Below are positions 22,801-35,654 of a DNA stretch of 64,000 bases, one piece after another. The notes below the pieces were generated by a model. The model was not told the DNA's origin, did not search any database, and worked only from the letters and a program-made list of their open reading frames with translations. This DNA comes from Salvelinus alpinus. Lineage: Eukaryota > Chordata > Actinopteri > Salmoniformes > Salmonidae. The DNA lies in contig NC_092091.1 in the NCBI RefSeq assembly GCF_045679555.1, positions 74,463,580-74,527,579 of the forward strand, in the 5' to 3' direction. The translations under genes were made by a program, and so were the position numbers. How positions within the stretch are numbered: position 1 is the stretch's first letter; every line of letters begins with the position of its first letter.

Positions 22801-23289
22801 GCTTCATGGTTCTATGTCTCTCATTGTAAACACAGTTGTTATTTCAGAAAGTTGGCTATTGCAGACATAAGCCTATGCCATATTATTGACTGTTTAAGAG
22901 TATTATCAAGGCAGGATTGCAGTTGCAGCTTTAGAAATAATGTATTGATAACTCAAACATCATGTTTTGGTCAAGTCAAGTCAAATACTTTATATACCAT
23001 TTAGAAGTATTCATATTACTGTAGGTCTATTATATACAACACATTCAGTATTATGTCAAGAAAGAGAATAACAGAAAAACAGTTACTTATTCTGTGACTG
23101 AAAATGCTGTAAATATCAAATGTAGTGTTACATGTCATTTTATTTTGGTGTTCAGTTCCTTATATCCACATTGAATTTCACAGCCATTTTGTCTGTGGTT
23201 AAAGAAGAAAGACAACAATCTATTTTACATACCAAGTTATTTCAATGTATTAAATGAATGATGAACTGCCTATTCTTTGTGGCAGTTAT

Positions 23290-23430
23290 ACTGTCACAAC
23301 ATTTTTTTACCCCAAAAGGTTATTTGAGGAACCATTAAAGGGGGTTATTTGAAGAACTTCGGGGTTCCCCCATAGCTTAAATTTGAAGAACCCCTAATAG
23401 ATCTTCCAGGAATCTTTTTTTTTGTGTAGT
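23290..23430. mobile_element. Possible MITE remnant
   Basis: Inverted, self-similar sequence (accccaaaaggttatttgag ... aatttgaagaacccctaata) with poly-T edges, present also at 61,855-61,990. It looks like a small non-autonomous DNA element, but no target duplication is clear. Confidence 0.4.
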
Positions 23431-23814
23431 GCCATCTGGATGATGTGGCACGCAACCATTGGTTGATGCAATGCAACGCCTGAGCATTTAGTCAGACAGG
23501 AACTCAACCATGCTCTCTGCTGCATGATAAAACGTAGCTTTCTAGTCAGTCAGGGAATTTCTGGTAAATTATGTTCTCTGCTACAGCCAAGGAGAGATTT
23601 TCTCCTGTATTTGCTTTGCATGGATAAAAGACAATGGGCGCGTTCCAGTGGATCACTTTTGTCAAGTCGGCCTTTAAGTGTGTTGAATAATGGTGATAGA
23701 AATTGCCCAACTTGCGACTACATGACAACTGCATGAACTTTACAAAAACCATGAGATCAAAGGTCATAAAGTTTTGTCTGTAGTCACAGATTAACCATTA
23801 CACATATATTATAT

Positions 23815-24022
23815 TTAACTAGACAAGTCAGTTAAGAACAAATTCTTATTTACAATGACAGCTTACCCCGGCCAAACACGGACGATGCTGGGCCAATTGT
23901 GTGCCGCACTATGAGACTCCCAATCACGGCCGGTTGTGATACAGCCTGGAATCGAAACAAGGTCTGTAGTGACGCCTCTAGCACTGAGATGCAGTGCCTT
24001 AGACCACTGCGTCACTCAGGAT
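23815..24022 (-). mobile_element. tRNA-derived SINE
   Basis: The minus strand carries an A-box-like ggtctaaggcactgcatctc region and a B-box ggttCgattcc-type motif, and ends in gttaaatataatatat. It matches the plus-strand SINE at 50,010. It is shared with 62,377-62,584 but absent from the third copy at about 37,372, where cattatattgaccag runs through. It therefore inserted after that copy split off. Confidence 0.85.
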
Positions 24023-24164
24023 TCCCTTGCCCAGATACTCCAGCTGCTCTAACAATGGAAAGAAATGTATTCAAAAATAGAAGGCAGTCGGGAGGAGGCA
24101 AGATCAGGTGGGACCATTCCAGCCAATGACAGGACAGACACACGTGTGAACACCAGACACAACT

Positions 24165-24357
24165 CCTATATAAAGTGTTTTTTCTCAAAGTTCCTGGGAT
24201 GTCACGTGTCCTACTTATATCAGTACACTCCTAACAACCTTATCATTACAAAACGTCTAGTCGATCAAATACGCCAAAGTAGCAAATAAGCCATTCCATT
24301 TTTTGTTGACTAAACTCAACACTCTCATTGACCTCCATACAAACATTCCTCGCTTGG
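24165..24357 (+). promoter_or_regulatory. Candidate TATA promoter and non-coding first exon
   Basis: cctatataaagtgtttt at 24,168 is a good TATA box. About 180 bp downstream, attcctcgcttggtgagc gives a consensus splice donor at about 24,356. Both are kept in the copies at 37,510-37,690 and 62,730-62,920. The predicted acceptor is ctctctgctgcag at about 24,846. The transcript's product is unknown. Confidence 0.4.
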
Positions 24358-24382
24358 TGAGCAACATTTTTTTTAAAGCCAC

Positions 24383-24777
24383 TGTCACGAGAATTTCTAG
24401 TTCCAATGATATTAACTCAAAACTCACTATATACTTTGACCAATTCCCCGGTTAATAGAAGAATTGGACAAAGTCCCAGAAGTCTGCAAAGGTAAGTTCT
24501 TTATTCAGAGAGCTCTAAAAATCATACCATGGACATTTGGTTGGGTGGGGAGACCTCTTTCCCTGTTATCAGTTTCACAGTGGTCACAAGTTGTCTGCCA
24601 CAGTTCCTTGTCTGTTAACAGTTCCTCTTTTCCTATGCACATACATTCAAGCCATTTATACAGTGACAGGGTGGAATACTGTTAGTTATTGTCTGAACAT
24701 TACTTTAAACGTATAAATCATTTAGTCATTATCTTACTATTACCTTAAACATATAAATCATATGAATTACTATAACA
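24383..24777 (-). mobile_element. Solo LTR, 395 bp, TSD gccac
   Basis: Termini tgtcacgag and actataaca, with gccac at 24,378-24,382 and 24,778-24,782. On the minus strand an AATAAA signal lies at about 24,500. The equivalent place in the third copy (about 37,710) has a single gccac, a perfect empty site. Also present at 62,945-63,338. It lies in the putative intron of the promoter/exon above. Confidence 0.85.
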
Positions 24778-24846
24778 GCCACCTGCTGGAGAAGACAGAT
24801 TTTGGGCCAGTTAACCGTCTCTTCACCTCTTCCTCTCTGCTGCAGT

Positions 24847-25081
24847 CGATTGCAAGTTTGTGCAGTTGCTCTTCATCAACTTCATCTTGCAACCAGCGCC
24901 TGCATTGTGGGAGTCTTCAATCATGTTGTGTTTTTTTTCGACCCACGCAAACGTGACCAAAGAAGTGACTCAAACAGGAACCAACTTTGCCATGATTCAT
25001 GTATACCGTGGATATTATGTACAAATGATTGAGATATTTGAGGCTCTCTCACCAATTGATAGTACTGCCATGTTGATCTGA
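24847..25081 (+). other. Exon-like segment, unrecognised
   Basis: After a polypyrimidine tract and ctgcag, the frame reads CKFVQLLFINFILQPAPALW (signal-peptide-like hydrophobic start) and runs to a stop after IDSTAMLI, about 76 residues. A further acceptor-like tttcatctgcag at 25,160 starts a short terminal stretch. Copies at 37,784 and 63,408 keep the splice sites, but the 37-kb copy has a frame-breaking change. No family recognised. Confidence 0.35.
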
Positions 25082-25506
25082 GCCTTGCTGGTGGAAAACC
25101 ACAACAGTGTCCAACTGTCAGCTGTTGCAGATGCACCTCCCCAGACTTTACTCCTCAACTTTCATCTGCAGTCGGTTGCTTCAGCCTTACCTCAAACAAG
25201 CCCAATATAGAGAGGGTTATGTAGAATAGCCTAGTAAACCATTCTTTCTACAGAAAGCTGCAGAGCTGTAGAATAAAGTGGACTGGTCCATATTGGTGTG
25301 AGACATACTTAATTGGCACAGCATAGGCTGATATACATCATACAAATATATATATTTTTTATATATATTTTTATATTGAGAGATCAAATAAAAAGGTATA
25401 CAAATTCTATACGTGAATGAAATTCTCTTTCACCACTTGAATTCTTTCCAAATACTGTTTCAACAGAGAGTACATGATATTACATGCAGTTTTACATTAT
25501 ACTGTT

Positions 25507-25682
25507 CGAATCAGAGGAGGCTGGTGGGAGAAGCTATAGGAGGGCGGGCTCTTTGTAATGGTTGGAATCAATGGAATGGAACCAAACACAAGGAGACAAT
25601 GTTTAACTCTGTTCCATTGATTCCATTCCAGCCATTACAATGAGCCCTTCCTCCTATAGCTCCTATCAGCCTCCTCTGGTTC
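25507..25682. mobile_element. Palindromic MITE
   Basis: Inverted ends cagaggaggctggtgggag and its complement atcagcctcctctg enclose two more mirrored blocks (cattgattccattccagcc), giving a near-complete foldback of about 175 bp. A relative is at 38,367-38,549. No coding capacity. Confidence 0.8.
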
Positions 25683-26049
25683 AGATGTATTATGAATGGT
25701 TAAAGCCCCCATGCAGGCTTTTTAATTGTATTTTTAAATCATCACTGTATGTCTAATAAATCACTGTGTGTATTTATTTAATGAAAATAAAAATGTTTTT
25801 AATCATTTATTTTCCTGAGCCTCTTTTTGCCATTTCCGTACACAGTCCTGACTGGAGGATAGAATTGTCTAAACTCTAGTAATCTCGGTTACCCAGAAGT
25901 AAAATTCCCGTGAAAGTTGTCACTTCCCATTTCACTTCTGGGGGAAATGAGGGTAACAATTGATTTCCGTTGTGTGAAGGAAGGAAGCAAAGTTCCCTCC
26001 CTTGCAAAAGGAAACTCAGCCAAATCCCGTCTGCTAATTTCACCCGTGT
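25683..26049. other. No recognised feature
   Basis: AT-rich DNA between a MITE and the start of recognisable LINE sequence. Nothing supported. Confidence 0.5.
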
Positions 26050-26517
26050 TTACGATCCGTGTGGACACACACTCAAAGTGGTTTTGATAGTACAGACTGG
26101 GATATGTTCCGGGATTCATCCGATAACATTGAGGAGTTTACCACAACAGTCACTGGCTTCATCGAAAAGTGCATACAAAATATCATCCCCACAGTGACTA
26201 TAAGAACATCCCAACCAGAAACCATGGATTACAGGCAACGTCCGTGCTGGGCTAAAGGCTAGAGCTGTCGCTTACAATGAACAGGACACAGACGCATAGA
26301 AGGAATCCCGCTACGACCTCCAACGAGACATCAAGCATGCAAAGGGACAATATAGGAGGAAGGTGGAATGATATGACACTGTCTACGGTGCTCGTCGTAT
26401 GTGGCGGGGCTTGCAGACAATAACGTATTACAAAGGGAAACCCAGCCATGAGCTGCCCATTGACGCATAACTCCCAAATGAACTAAATGCCTTTAATGCT
26501 TGCTTCGAAGAATGCAG
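26050..26517 (+). mobile_element. LINE fragment, degenerate
   Basis: Plus-strand remnant of a different non-LTR element (ctgggatatgttccgggatt, then cgtccgtgctgggctaaagg), covering the region between endonuclease and reverse transcriptase. Stops and frame breaks are frequent. It is interrupted at 26,518 and resumes at 26,657. Confidence 0.7.
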
Positions 26518-26656
26518 TGCCTTCGGAAAGTATTCAGACCCCTTGACTTTTATCCACATCTTGTTACGTTACAGTCTTATTTTAAAATGGATTAAATAAA
26601 TAAAAATCCTCAGCAATCTACACACAATACCCCATAATGATGAAGTGAAAAAAGGC
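26518..26656 (+). mobile_element. Tc1 terminal fragment
   Basis: cagtgccttcggaaagtatt at 26,519 is a known style of Tc1-like inverted end, followed by about 120 bp ending near accccataatgatgaagtga. It sits within the LINE fragment and has no transposase. Confidence 0.65.
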
Positions 26657-28378
<1,722 letters not shown>

Positions 28379-28648
28379 TATACCAGAAGCTGGAATCACA
28401 GTCTGATTTTATCCAGCAAATGCGACCCGCTTGCTTACAGCTGCACTACGGTCTGCACTAGGGTCGGACAGACTTGCTGTGTAGATTAAGATATGGCTTG
28501 AAAACATTACCTAAATCCAAGGATGAGAAATACATTGTTCCATTTTCCCATCTTCTTCGTGTGAGCAGTTTACTATCACTGTTATTCTTTGTTTTCTGCT
28601 TTGCATTTTGTATGGAAATTGGTTAATAAACAAAGTTGTTATTATCAG
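28379..28648 (+). other. Inverted copy of GIMAP 5' flank
   Basis: From about 28,560 the sequence is an inverted, diverged copy of 48,880-48,930, upstream of the intact GIMAP gene. 28,379-28,560 is unassigned. Confidence 0.55.
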
Positions 28649-29230
28649 GAGACTGAAAAGATTTGGCATGGGACCCCAGATCCTCAAAAGTTTCTACAGC
28701 TGCACCATCGAGAGCGTCCTGACCGGTTGCATCACTGCCTGGTATAGCAACTGCTCTGCATCTAACCATAAGGCGCTACAGAGGGTAGTGCGAACGGCCC
28801 AGTACATCACTGAGGCCAAGCTTCCTGCCAGCCAGGACCTATATAATAGGTGGTGTCAGAGGAACGGCCATAAAATTGTCAGAGACTCCAGTCACCCATG
28901 TTATAGACTAGTCGTCTAGTACCAAAAGGCTCCTCAACAGCTTCTACCCCCAAGCAGCCTTCGCCCCCACCTACATGTACAGATTACCTCAACTAGCCTG
29001 TACCCCTGCACACTGACTCGGTACCGGTGCCCCCTGTATATAGCCTCGTTATTGTTATTCTTATTGTGTTACTTTTTATTATTACTTTTTATTTTAGTCT
29101 ACTTGGTAAATATTTTCTTCTTCTTGAACAGCACTGTTGGTTAAGGACTTGTAAGTTAGCATTTCACGGTAAAGTCTACACTTGTTGTATTCGGCACATG
29201 TGGCAAGTAAAGTTTGATTTGATTTGATTT
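28649..29230 (+). mobile_element. 5'-truncated LINE, TSD attatcag
   Basis: Plus-strand LINE 3' end: an end-of-reverse-transcriptase region (accatcgagagcgtcctgac, ctgcctggtatagcaactg) then a long untranslated region ending tttgatttgatttgattt. A perfect 8-bp duplication attatcag lies at 28,641-28,648 and 29,231-29,238, the mark of target-primed reverse transcription. It splits the duplicated GIMAP upstream region. Confidence 0.85.
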
Positions 29231-29433
29231 ATTATCAGTATTGTCATTTGAACTATTATTATTCACATTGCAGGGCTTTCAATACCCAACCAATATAGCA
29301 AATGAGGCCACTTGAGTTGTGATGTGTTGCAGAACAATGTGTGAAACTAACAAGTGGAAAAGGATTTCAGTAAATGTATGACGGCAAAGAGAAAGCCTAT
29401 GGGTATGTCATGGGGTGGGCACTTAAGAGATCC

Positions 29434-29442
29434 TATATAAAA
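29434..29442 (+). promoter_or_regulatory. TATA box of orphan GIMAP promoter copy
   Basis: tatataaaa followed by caagtgggaagacccactct, matching in inverted orientation the promoter at 48,279-48,285 of the intact gene. Confidence 0.65.
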
Positions 29443-29502
29443 CAAGTGGGAAGACCCACTCTCACACTGTGTCTCTTTAGTATCCTTACAGGAGTATAGA
29501 AA

Positions 29503-29564
29503 CGACTACTACTACTACTATTACTATTATTACTACTACTACTACTGCTACTCCTACTACTAGT
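29503..29564 (+). repeat. (TAC)n trinucleotide repeat
   Basis: About 20 imperfect triplets (actactactattactatta) in what would be the 5' untranslated region of the orphan GIMAP exon 1. The intact gene has only about five equivalent triplets at 48,200-48,215. Confidence 0.85.
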
Positions 29565-29607
29565 GCTCTCACACAGGGCTTGAGACTGACAGATCTTCAC
29601 TCCAAAC

Positions 29608-29632
29608 ATGAACAGCAAAGTGTATCTGTCTG
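29608..29632 (+). pseudogene. Orphan GIMAP exon 1
   Basis: ATG then NSKV and a phase-1 end, followed by the consensus donor GTGAGT. It matches exon 1 of the intact gene (48,134-48,158) with one or two substitutions (YLS for SQS). Intron sequence continues to about 29,760, then gives way to the inverted minisatellite unit. No GIMAP exon 2 follows on the plus strand. Confidence 0.7.
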
Positions 29633-29784
29633 GTGAGTAGCCTTTGGTGTACAAAGATGGAAACTGAACTAAATTATTTGAAATAGAAAGGTATAGGTGA
29701 TGTTTTTTCTAATGTGCTTTTTCCTTTAAAGTATATGTATAATAATACAGCAGTGGGGAGCATTTATTTAATGTTACCCCACAC

Positions 29785-30360
<576 letters not shown>

Positions 30361-30427
30361 AGCCAAAAAGATGACAAGATAATTGACAGAGTAATTTTGT
30401 AGGCTTAATATCAAACAGACATGCCAC

Positions 30428-30600
30428 ATTTCTGGTTCGTCCACAACTTGTTTCCTGCTTGTAGAAGGGCACGGTTGCAGGAATCCTTTTCTCTAACTAT
30501 AAGTCACATGATTTCATGAGAAAATATTTCTGCAGTGAGGGTATGCAATGCAAGTCAAGGTGTCCTTGGATGCATGTCAACAAATGCATAAATGCGTCCT
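30428..30600 (+). repeat. E inverted end followed by forward spacer S
   Basis: tttctggttcgtccacaact at 30,430, then the S landmarks in forward orientation (gcaatgcaagtcaaggtgtc). Together with the reversed S at 29,790-29,915 it forms a long inverted repeat around V7. Confidence 0.75.
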
Positions 30601-31084
30601 GGTTCGAGCAACAATTAATTCAAAAACAAAGAAATACAGCAAAAGATTATTAAATAATATTTCTGCAATGAATGTACTATATTTTGTGAGCGAGTCAGAG
30701 AGAAGGCAGAAAAATTATTTGACAAGAAAAATATGATTGTTTTTTACAGGCTGTGCCTCACAATAATATTCCAGAGGCAGAGAGACTGTTGGCATTGTGT
30801 CATCCTTAGTTTGGGCAGCCATGTTAGGTTTTGGCTGCCATTTTACTGTAAATGACCATACTGCAAAAAATTATCTTGTTGTTAGCTTTTTGCATAATGC
30901 GTGATACAGCCTACAAAAACTTGATTGATTAATTATGTATCCTTTGAATACTACATGATATATAATATAATATATTTGTCATGTTATACACTTCATAAAA
31001 ACTTCCATAAAGACATTATAAATGCGTATAAATGGTTGATTCATTATTATACATTTAATAATAATGTGCAAGTATTGTACAATC
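30601..31084. other. No recognised feature
   Basis: AT-rich, no coding or repeat signal that I can support. Confidence 0.5.
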
Positions 31085-31462
31085 GAGGTGCGTAAAGCTG
31101 TTAGAGACTTACCCAGAAAGCCTCACAGCTGTTATCACTGCCAAAGGTGATTCTAACATGTAATGACTCAAAAGCATTCCGCTACACTCGCAATAACATC
31201 TGCTAACCATGTGTATGTGACCAATAAAATAAATACAATTTGATTTGGGTGCGAATACTTATGTAAATGAGATCTCTCTGTATTTCATTTTCAATAAATT
31301 AGAAAACAATTGTAGAAACATGTTTTCACTTTGTCATTATGGGGTATTGTGTGTAGATGGGTGAGTAAAAACATATATTTAATCCATTTTGAATTCAGGC
31401 TGTAACACAACAAAATGTGGAGTAAGTCAAAGGGTATGAATACTTTCTCAAGGCAATGCAAC
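31085..31462 (+). mobile_element. Tc1 3' fragment with an inserted retroelement tail
   Basis: 31,085-31,165 and 31,249-31,462 (cttatgtaaatgagatctct ... gtgtgtagatgggtgag) are Tc1 terminal sequence. Between them, gctaaccatgtgtatgtgac and aaataaatacaatttgattt form the tail of a LINE or SINE. No open frame. Confidence 0.65.
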
Positions 31463-31789
31463 TTATAAATGCCTCGTGAGCTTATTTCAACTGTCGTACC
31501 CCATCAGAACCAAAAATATAAACTTGTCATCGCTCTGTCTATGAATTTGAGAACAGTTACATTTCTCCAGGCCCGTTCAGCTCTTTGCCAAAACAGAGGC
31601 GAGATGTCCGCTTTGTTATGGATTCTTTCAGGCATGAACTGGTATGTTCAGATTGAATTAAAACAACGTTTCATGGTGGTTATTGGGAGGGTGTGCGGAA
31701 CAGTAACCATTGTTGTGTTTCAGGTGGCAGAGAGCCAGTAGTCAAACACTCACTGTTTGTTTAGGGCATAACCGTCTCTCATCACACAG
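31463..31789 (-). repeat. Inverted spacer S fragment and flank
   Basis: 31,680-31,790 is the complement of the S region aaccattgttgtgttccagg / tgtttgtttagg. 31,463-31,680 is unassigned. An open frame at 31,469-31,741 crosses both and is probably chance. Confidence 0.55.
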
Positions 31790-33430
31790 ACACTTCAGTT
31801 AAATGGAACCTTTGTGTGGGTCTTTTCACAATGTTGGTCAGCCATCTTGTTGACATTCATCCAAGGGCACCTCAACTTGCATTACACACCCTCACTGTAG
31901 AAATATTTTCTCATGAAATCATGTGATTTCACATCTCCTGTCCCTGCCATTATCTATCCTGTCCCTGCCACCGGTCCCTCCTATCACCCCCCCTGTCTCT
32001 CCTATCACCCCTCCTGTCCCACATATCACCCATCCAGTCTTACCTATCACCCCTCCCGTCTCTCCCTTCACCCCTCTAGTCTCTCATATCACCCCTCCTG
32101 TCCCACATATCACCCATCCAGTCTTACCTATCACCCCTCTAGTCTCTCCTATCACCTCTCCTGTCTTTCCTATCATCCCTCCTGTCTCTCCTGTCACCCC
32201 TCTCCCTACTCTCCTATCACCTCTCCCGTCCCTCCTATCACATCTCCTGTCCCTCCTATCACCCCTCCCGTCCCTCCTATCAACCCTCCCGTCCCTCCTA
32301 TCACCCCTCCTGTCCCTCTCCCATCACCCTTCCTGTCTGTCCTATCACCGTTCCTGTCTCTCCTATCAACACTCCTGTCCCTCCTGTCTCTCATATTGTC
32401 TCTCCTATCGCCCCTCCTACCACTCCGGTCTCTCATATCATCCCTCTTACCACTCCTGTCTCTCCTATCACCACTCTCATCTCTCCTATCACCTCTACCG
32501 TCTTTCCTATCACCTCTCCCTACTCTCTTATCACCTCTCCCATCCCTCCTATCACCCCTCCCGTACCTCCTATCACCCCTGCCCTCCATTCCTATCACCC
32601 CTCCCGTCCCTCCTATCACCCCTCCTGTCTCTCTCCCACCACTCTTCCTGTCTCTACTATCACTGGTCCTGTCTCTCCTGTCACTGTTCCTGTCTCTCCT
32701 ATCAACACTCCTGTCCCTCCTGTCTCTCATGTTGTCTCTCGTATCACCGCTCCCATCTCTCCTATCACCCCTCTCGTCTATCACCCCTCCTACCCCTCTC
32801 GTCTCTACGAACACCCCTCTCATCTCTCCTATCGACACTCCTGTCCCTCCTGTCTCTCATATTGTCTCTCCTATCACCCCTACCGTCTCTCCTATCACCC
32901 CTACCGTCTCTCCTATCACCCATACCGTCCCTCCTATCACCCCTACCGTCTCTCCTATCACCCCTACCATCTCTCCTATCACCCCTACCGTCTCTCCTAT
33001 CACCCCTACCGTCTCTAATTTCACCCCTACCGTCTCTCCTATCACCCCTACCGTCTCTCCTATCACCCATACCGTCCCTCCTATCACCCCTACCGTCCCT
33101 CCTATCACCCCTCCTGTCTCTACTATCACCCCTACCGTCTCTCCTATCACCCATACCATCCCTCCTACCACCCTCCTGTCTCTCCTATCACCCCTACCGT
33201 CTCTCCTATCACCCATACCGTCCCTCCTATCACCCCTCCTGTCTCTACTATCACACCTCCTGTCCCTTCTATCACCCCTCCTATCTCTCTCATCATCCCA
33301 CCCATTTCTCTTTCCACCCCTCCTGTCCCTGCCTTAGGTTTACATTCCTGAAAACAATAGCAGGATACTTTGCTCAAACCACTGCCAGTTCTTGTACTTA
33401 AAGATTAGTGTTCCATTGTGGTTAGACAAA
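31790..33430 (-). repeat. Inverted S/E segment with the longest 21-bp minisatellite (V8)
   Basis: Lead-in gacattcatccaagggcacc is nearly identical to 29,845, so V7 and V8 are duplicates. The array runs 31,930-33,335, roughly 67 units, with several unit types (ccgtctctcctatcacccct, tccctcctatcacccctccc) in blocks. Open frames of over 470 codons on both strands come from the 21-bp period. It ends in inner E sequence (cctgaaaacaatagcag). Confidence 0.9.
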
Positions 33431-34480
33431 ATTATTACTAGATAATTGACAGTGTCAAACAGATCCTAGATCAGCACTTCTCCTCTGAGACGTGATAAAC
33501 ACGGGCCCTGAGTTGAGTCTGCTAATGCAGCACATTCTTTAGATTTGACATACAGTTTGCATATTCCACAACAACAACAGGGAAAGTGAAAGATGAAAAG
33601 AGGAACGTATGGTGAAAGAAAAGGAGAAGTGGAAGAGTGGTCAGGATTATAAGGTCTCCTCCTGACACTCCACTGTGGTACCATGTGACTTATTTGAAGT
33701 CATATACAATTTATTTTAAACAGATGATCTTTCTTGACCTACAGAAGGCCCCACAAGGCCTTACAATACGCTAGCTATTGACCCTACAAAAGGCTAACTA
33801 GCATCCCTACAATAGGCTAGCTCGTGAGCCTACAATAGGCTAGCTAGCAACCCCACAACAGACTAGCCATATAGGGGCATTTTTTCTATCAGTGTGGATA
33901 GTTATTTTTATTTTTTTTTGGTGGGAACTTCACACGTGTGCTTTTGCTTGTTCTTTGAGGTCTAGGCCAAGTTACTGTGAAAGCACTCTGTTAGGCCAAT
34001 CCTCTGAAAAGGGCTAAGTCTCAATCAGTTATTTCTGGGATTCCTCGCATCCTATCTCCTCTCCTCTTTGTCAACCCTATTAGAAGAGAAGGTCAAGGTC
34101 CCTCCACTTGGAACATATTATCCAATGAGTTTTGTGAAGGGGGCAAGGAGAGAGGATGCGAGGACTGAAGGAAAGATTAATTGAGACAGAGCTAAGATCT
34201 CCACAGTTTCAGAGATTTAAAAGGGAAATTCAATTAAAACATAATATGATCGAATATGAAGGGGGAAGAAAAACTTCCACGTAGTGTATTATGACAGCAA
34301 CAACAAACGGTATATTTAAAGTGTCTTAGTACAACAGAATATACACATACATACCAGTATCTATAGTCATTAACTCTCATTATCTTAGCACAACCGATTG
34401 CACATGACATCTACCTACATGAACTATTACACAACTCTATAGCTCTACTCTATTCCACAGGAGGAGAGAAAGCTCAGATC
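33431..34480. other. Non-coding, with a short local tandem repeat
   Basis: Around 33,755-33,870 four imperfect copies of a 27-bp motif containing cctacaataggctagct occur. The remainder shows no gene or repeat that I can name. Confidence 0.55.
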
Positions 34481-34592
34481 CTTAGATCAGCCTTTCTTAA
34501 AGTATGGGTCGTGAAGTGTCAGAGTAAATGTATCATTATTTCATTGATTACTGGAATTGATTTGTCCAAGTACAACTGAGCTCACTGTTCAG

Positions 34593-34692
34593 TGCGCTCT
34601 CTGCTTAGCAACTGTCTCTGCTTAGCAACGCTCTCTGCTTAGCAATGGTCTCTGCTTAGCAACGGTCTCTGCTTAGCAACGGTCTCTGCTCA
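34593..34692 (+). repeat. 18-bp tandem repeat inside the hAT element
   Basis: Six copies of gtctctgcttagcaacg-like units (with cgctctctgcttagcaatg variants), the last degenerate. Confidence 0.8.
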
Positions 34693-34847
34693 GTTTAGCA
34701 GCTGCGCGTGTGGGAGATGCTCGTGTGTTTCGCGGGTTAGCGGACCCACAAGCTGCAGCGCTGTGGTTCAGCAGCAGATGATGCGCTGTCAGCCACTGAC
34801 TTGTCATTCCCACTCGTCATCAAGTCCTGACTGAGCTCAATCGTCAT

Positions 34848-34984
34848 GAAACGCAAATACAGCCATGAGTTTCTCTCTCTTGGTTTCATACAATCTTTGA
34901 GGAATAACGAGGCGCGCCCACAATGTGTTTTGTGCGGGGAAGTGCTGAGTAATGAGTCTCTCAAAACGAACAAGTTAATATAAT
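34848..34984 (+). pseudogene. hAT transposase N-terminal fragment (BED-type zinc finger)
   Basis: ATG then KRKYSHEFLSLGF and PQCVLCGEVLSNESL, the Cys-x2-Cys half of a BED-like finger as in ZBED/SCAND3-type domesticated hAT proteins. A stop (taatga) follows KTNKLI and the catalytic part is deleted. Confidence 0.65.
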
Positions 34985-35264
34985 GACACGTCCTGACCAA
35001 ACATCCACAGAAATAAGGGAGTACTCTCTCATAGTAGTAGATGTGAGTTTCTCTTTCAAACAATCCCCTGGGCTTGTACACACCTAATAGTTAACGTTAG
35101 CCAAAGCATGCTAGCTAGCTACTGATAGTGCAACCGTAAGTATCAATACAGATGAAGATGAAAAATGATCAGACCTACTGTACATCTTACTGTAGAAATT
35201 ATTTGATCATTTTTCATCTGTACTGTTAATTAGGGTTGCACTATCAAAAACAGAACCTGTGTTT

Positions 35265-35298
<34 letters not shown>

Positions 35299-35654
35299 AC
35301 TGTTAATCATCTGTGTGATGTGATCGATCAGTTTATTCGCATTCAGAATTAAAATGATTTATTGTATTTTAACAGCAACAGTTCAAGCCTAGACAGATAT
35401 GAGTGTTTTTAATGGAGAAAAATAAACATGAATAAATATTTATATGGGTATTGAAATTCATTGTTATCTGTTTTTGTTTATATTGAATTTGTTTTAGGCA
35501 TAAGGGCAATGAAATGTACCAATATTTACACATAGCTGTATATTTTCATAACCTTGGGTCCCAAATAACATAGAATTTCTAATTTGGGTCCAAGGCTGAA
35601 AAAGTTTAAGAACCCCTGCTTAGATACAGGGACAGAGTCAAAGGTGGCCCTCTG

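Larger units (their letters stand above)
34488..35618 (+). mobile_element. hAT-like element, internally deleted, 1.13 kb
   Basis: Ends cagcctttcttaaagtatgg and the roughly inverted agtttaagaacccctg carry the CAG...CTG termini of hAT elements. cttagat is repeated at 34,481-34,487 and 35,619-35,625; hAT duplications are normally 8 bp, so one base may have changed. Only the first about 45 codons of a transposase remain. It contains a GT repeat near 35,265-35,298. Confidence 0.75.

Noticed and set aside
31913..33401. Open frames of 474 and 492 codons on the plus strand
   Set aside because: Same 21-bp repeat in inverted orientation; both frames overlap and neither has a plausible start or domain.
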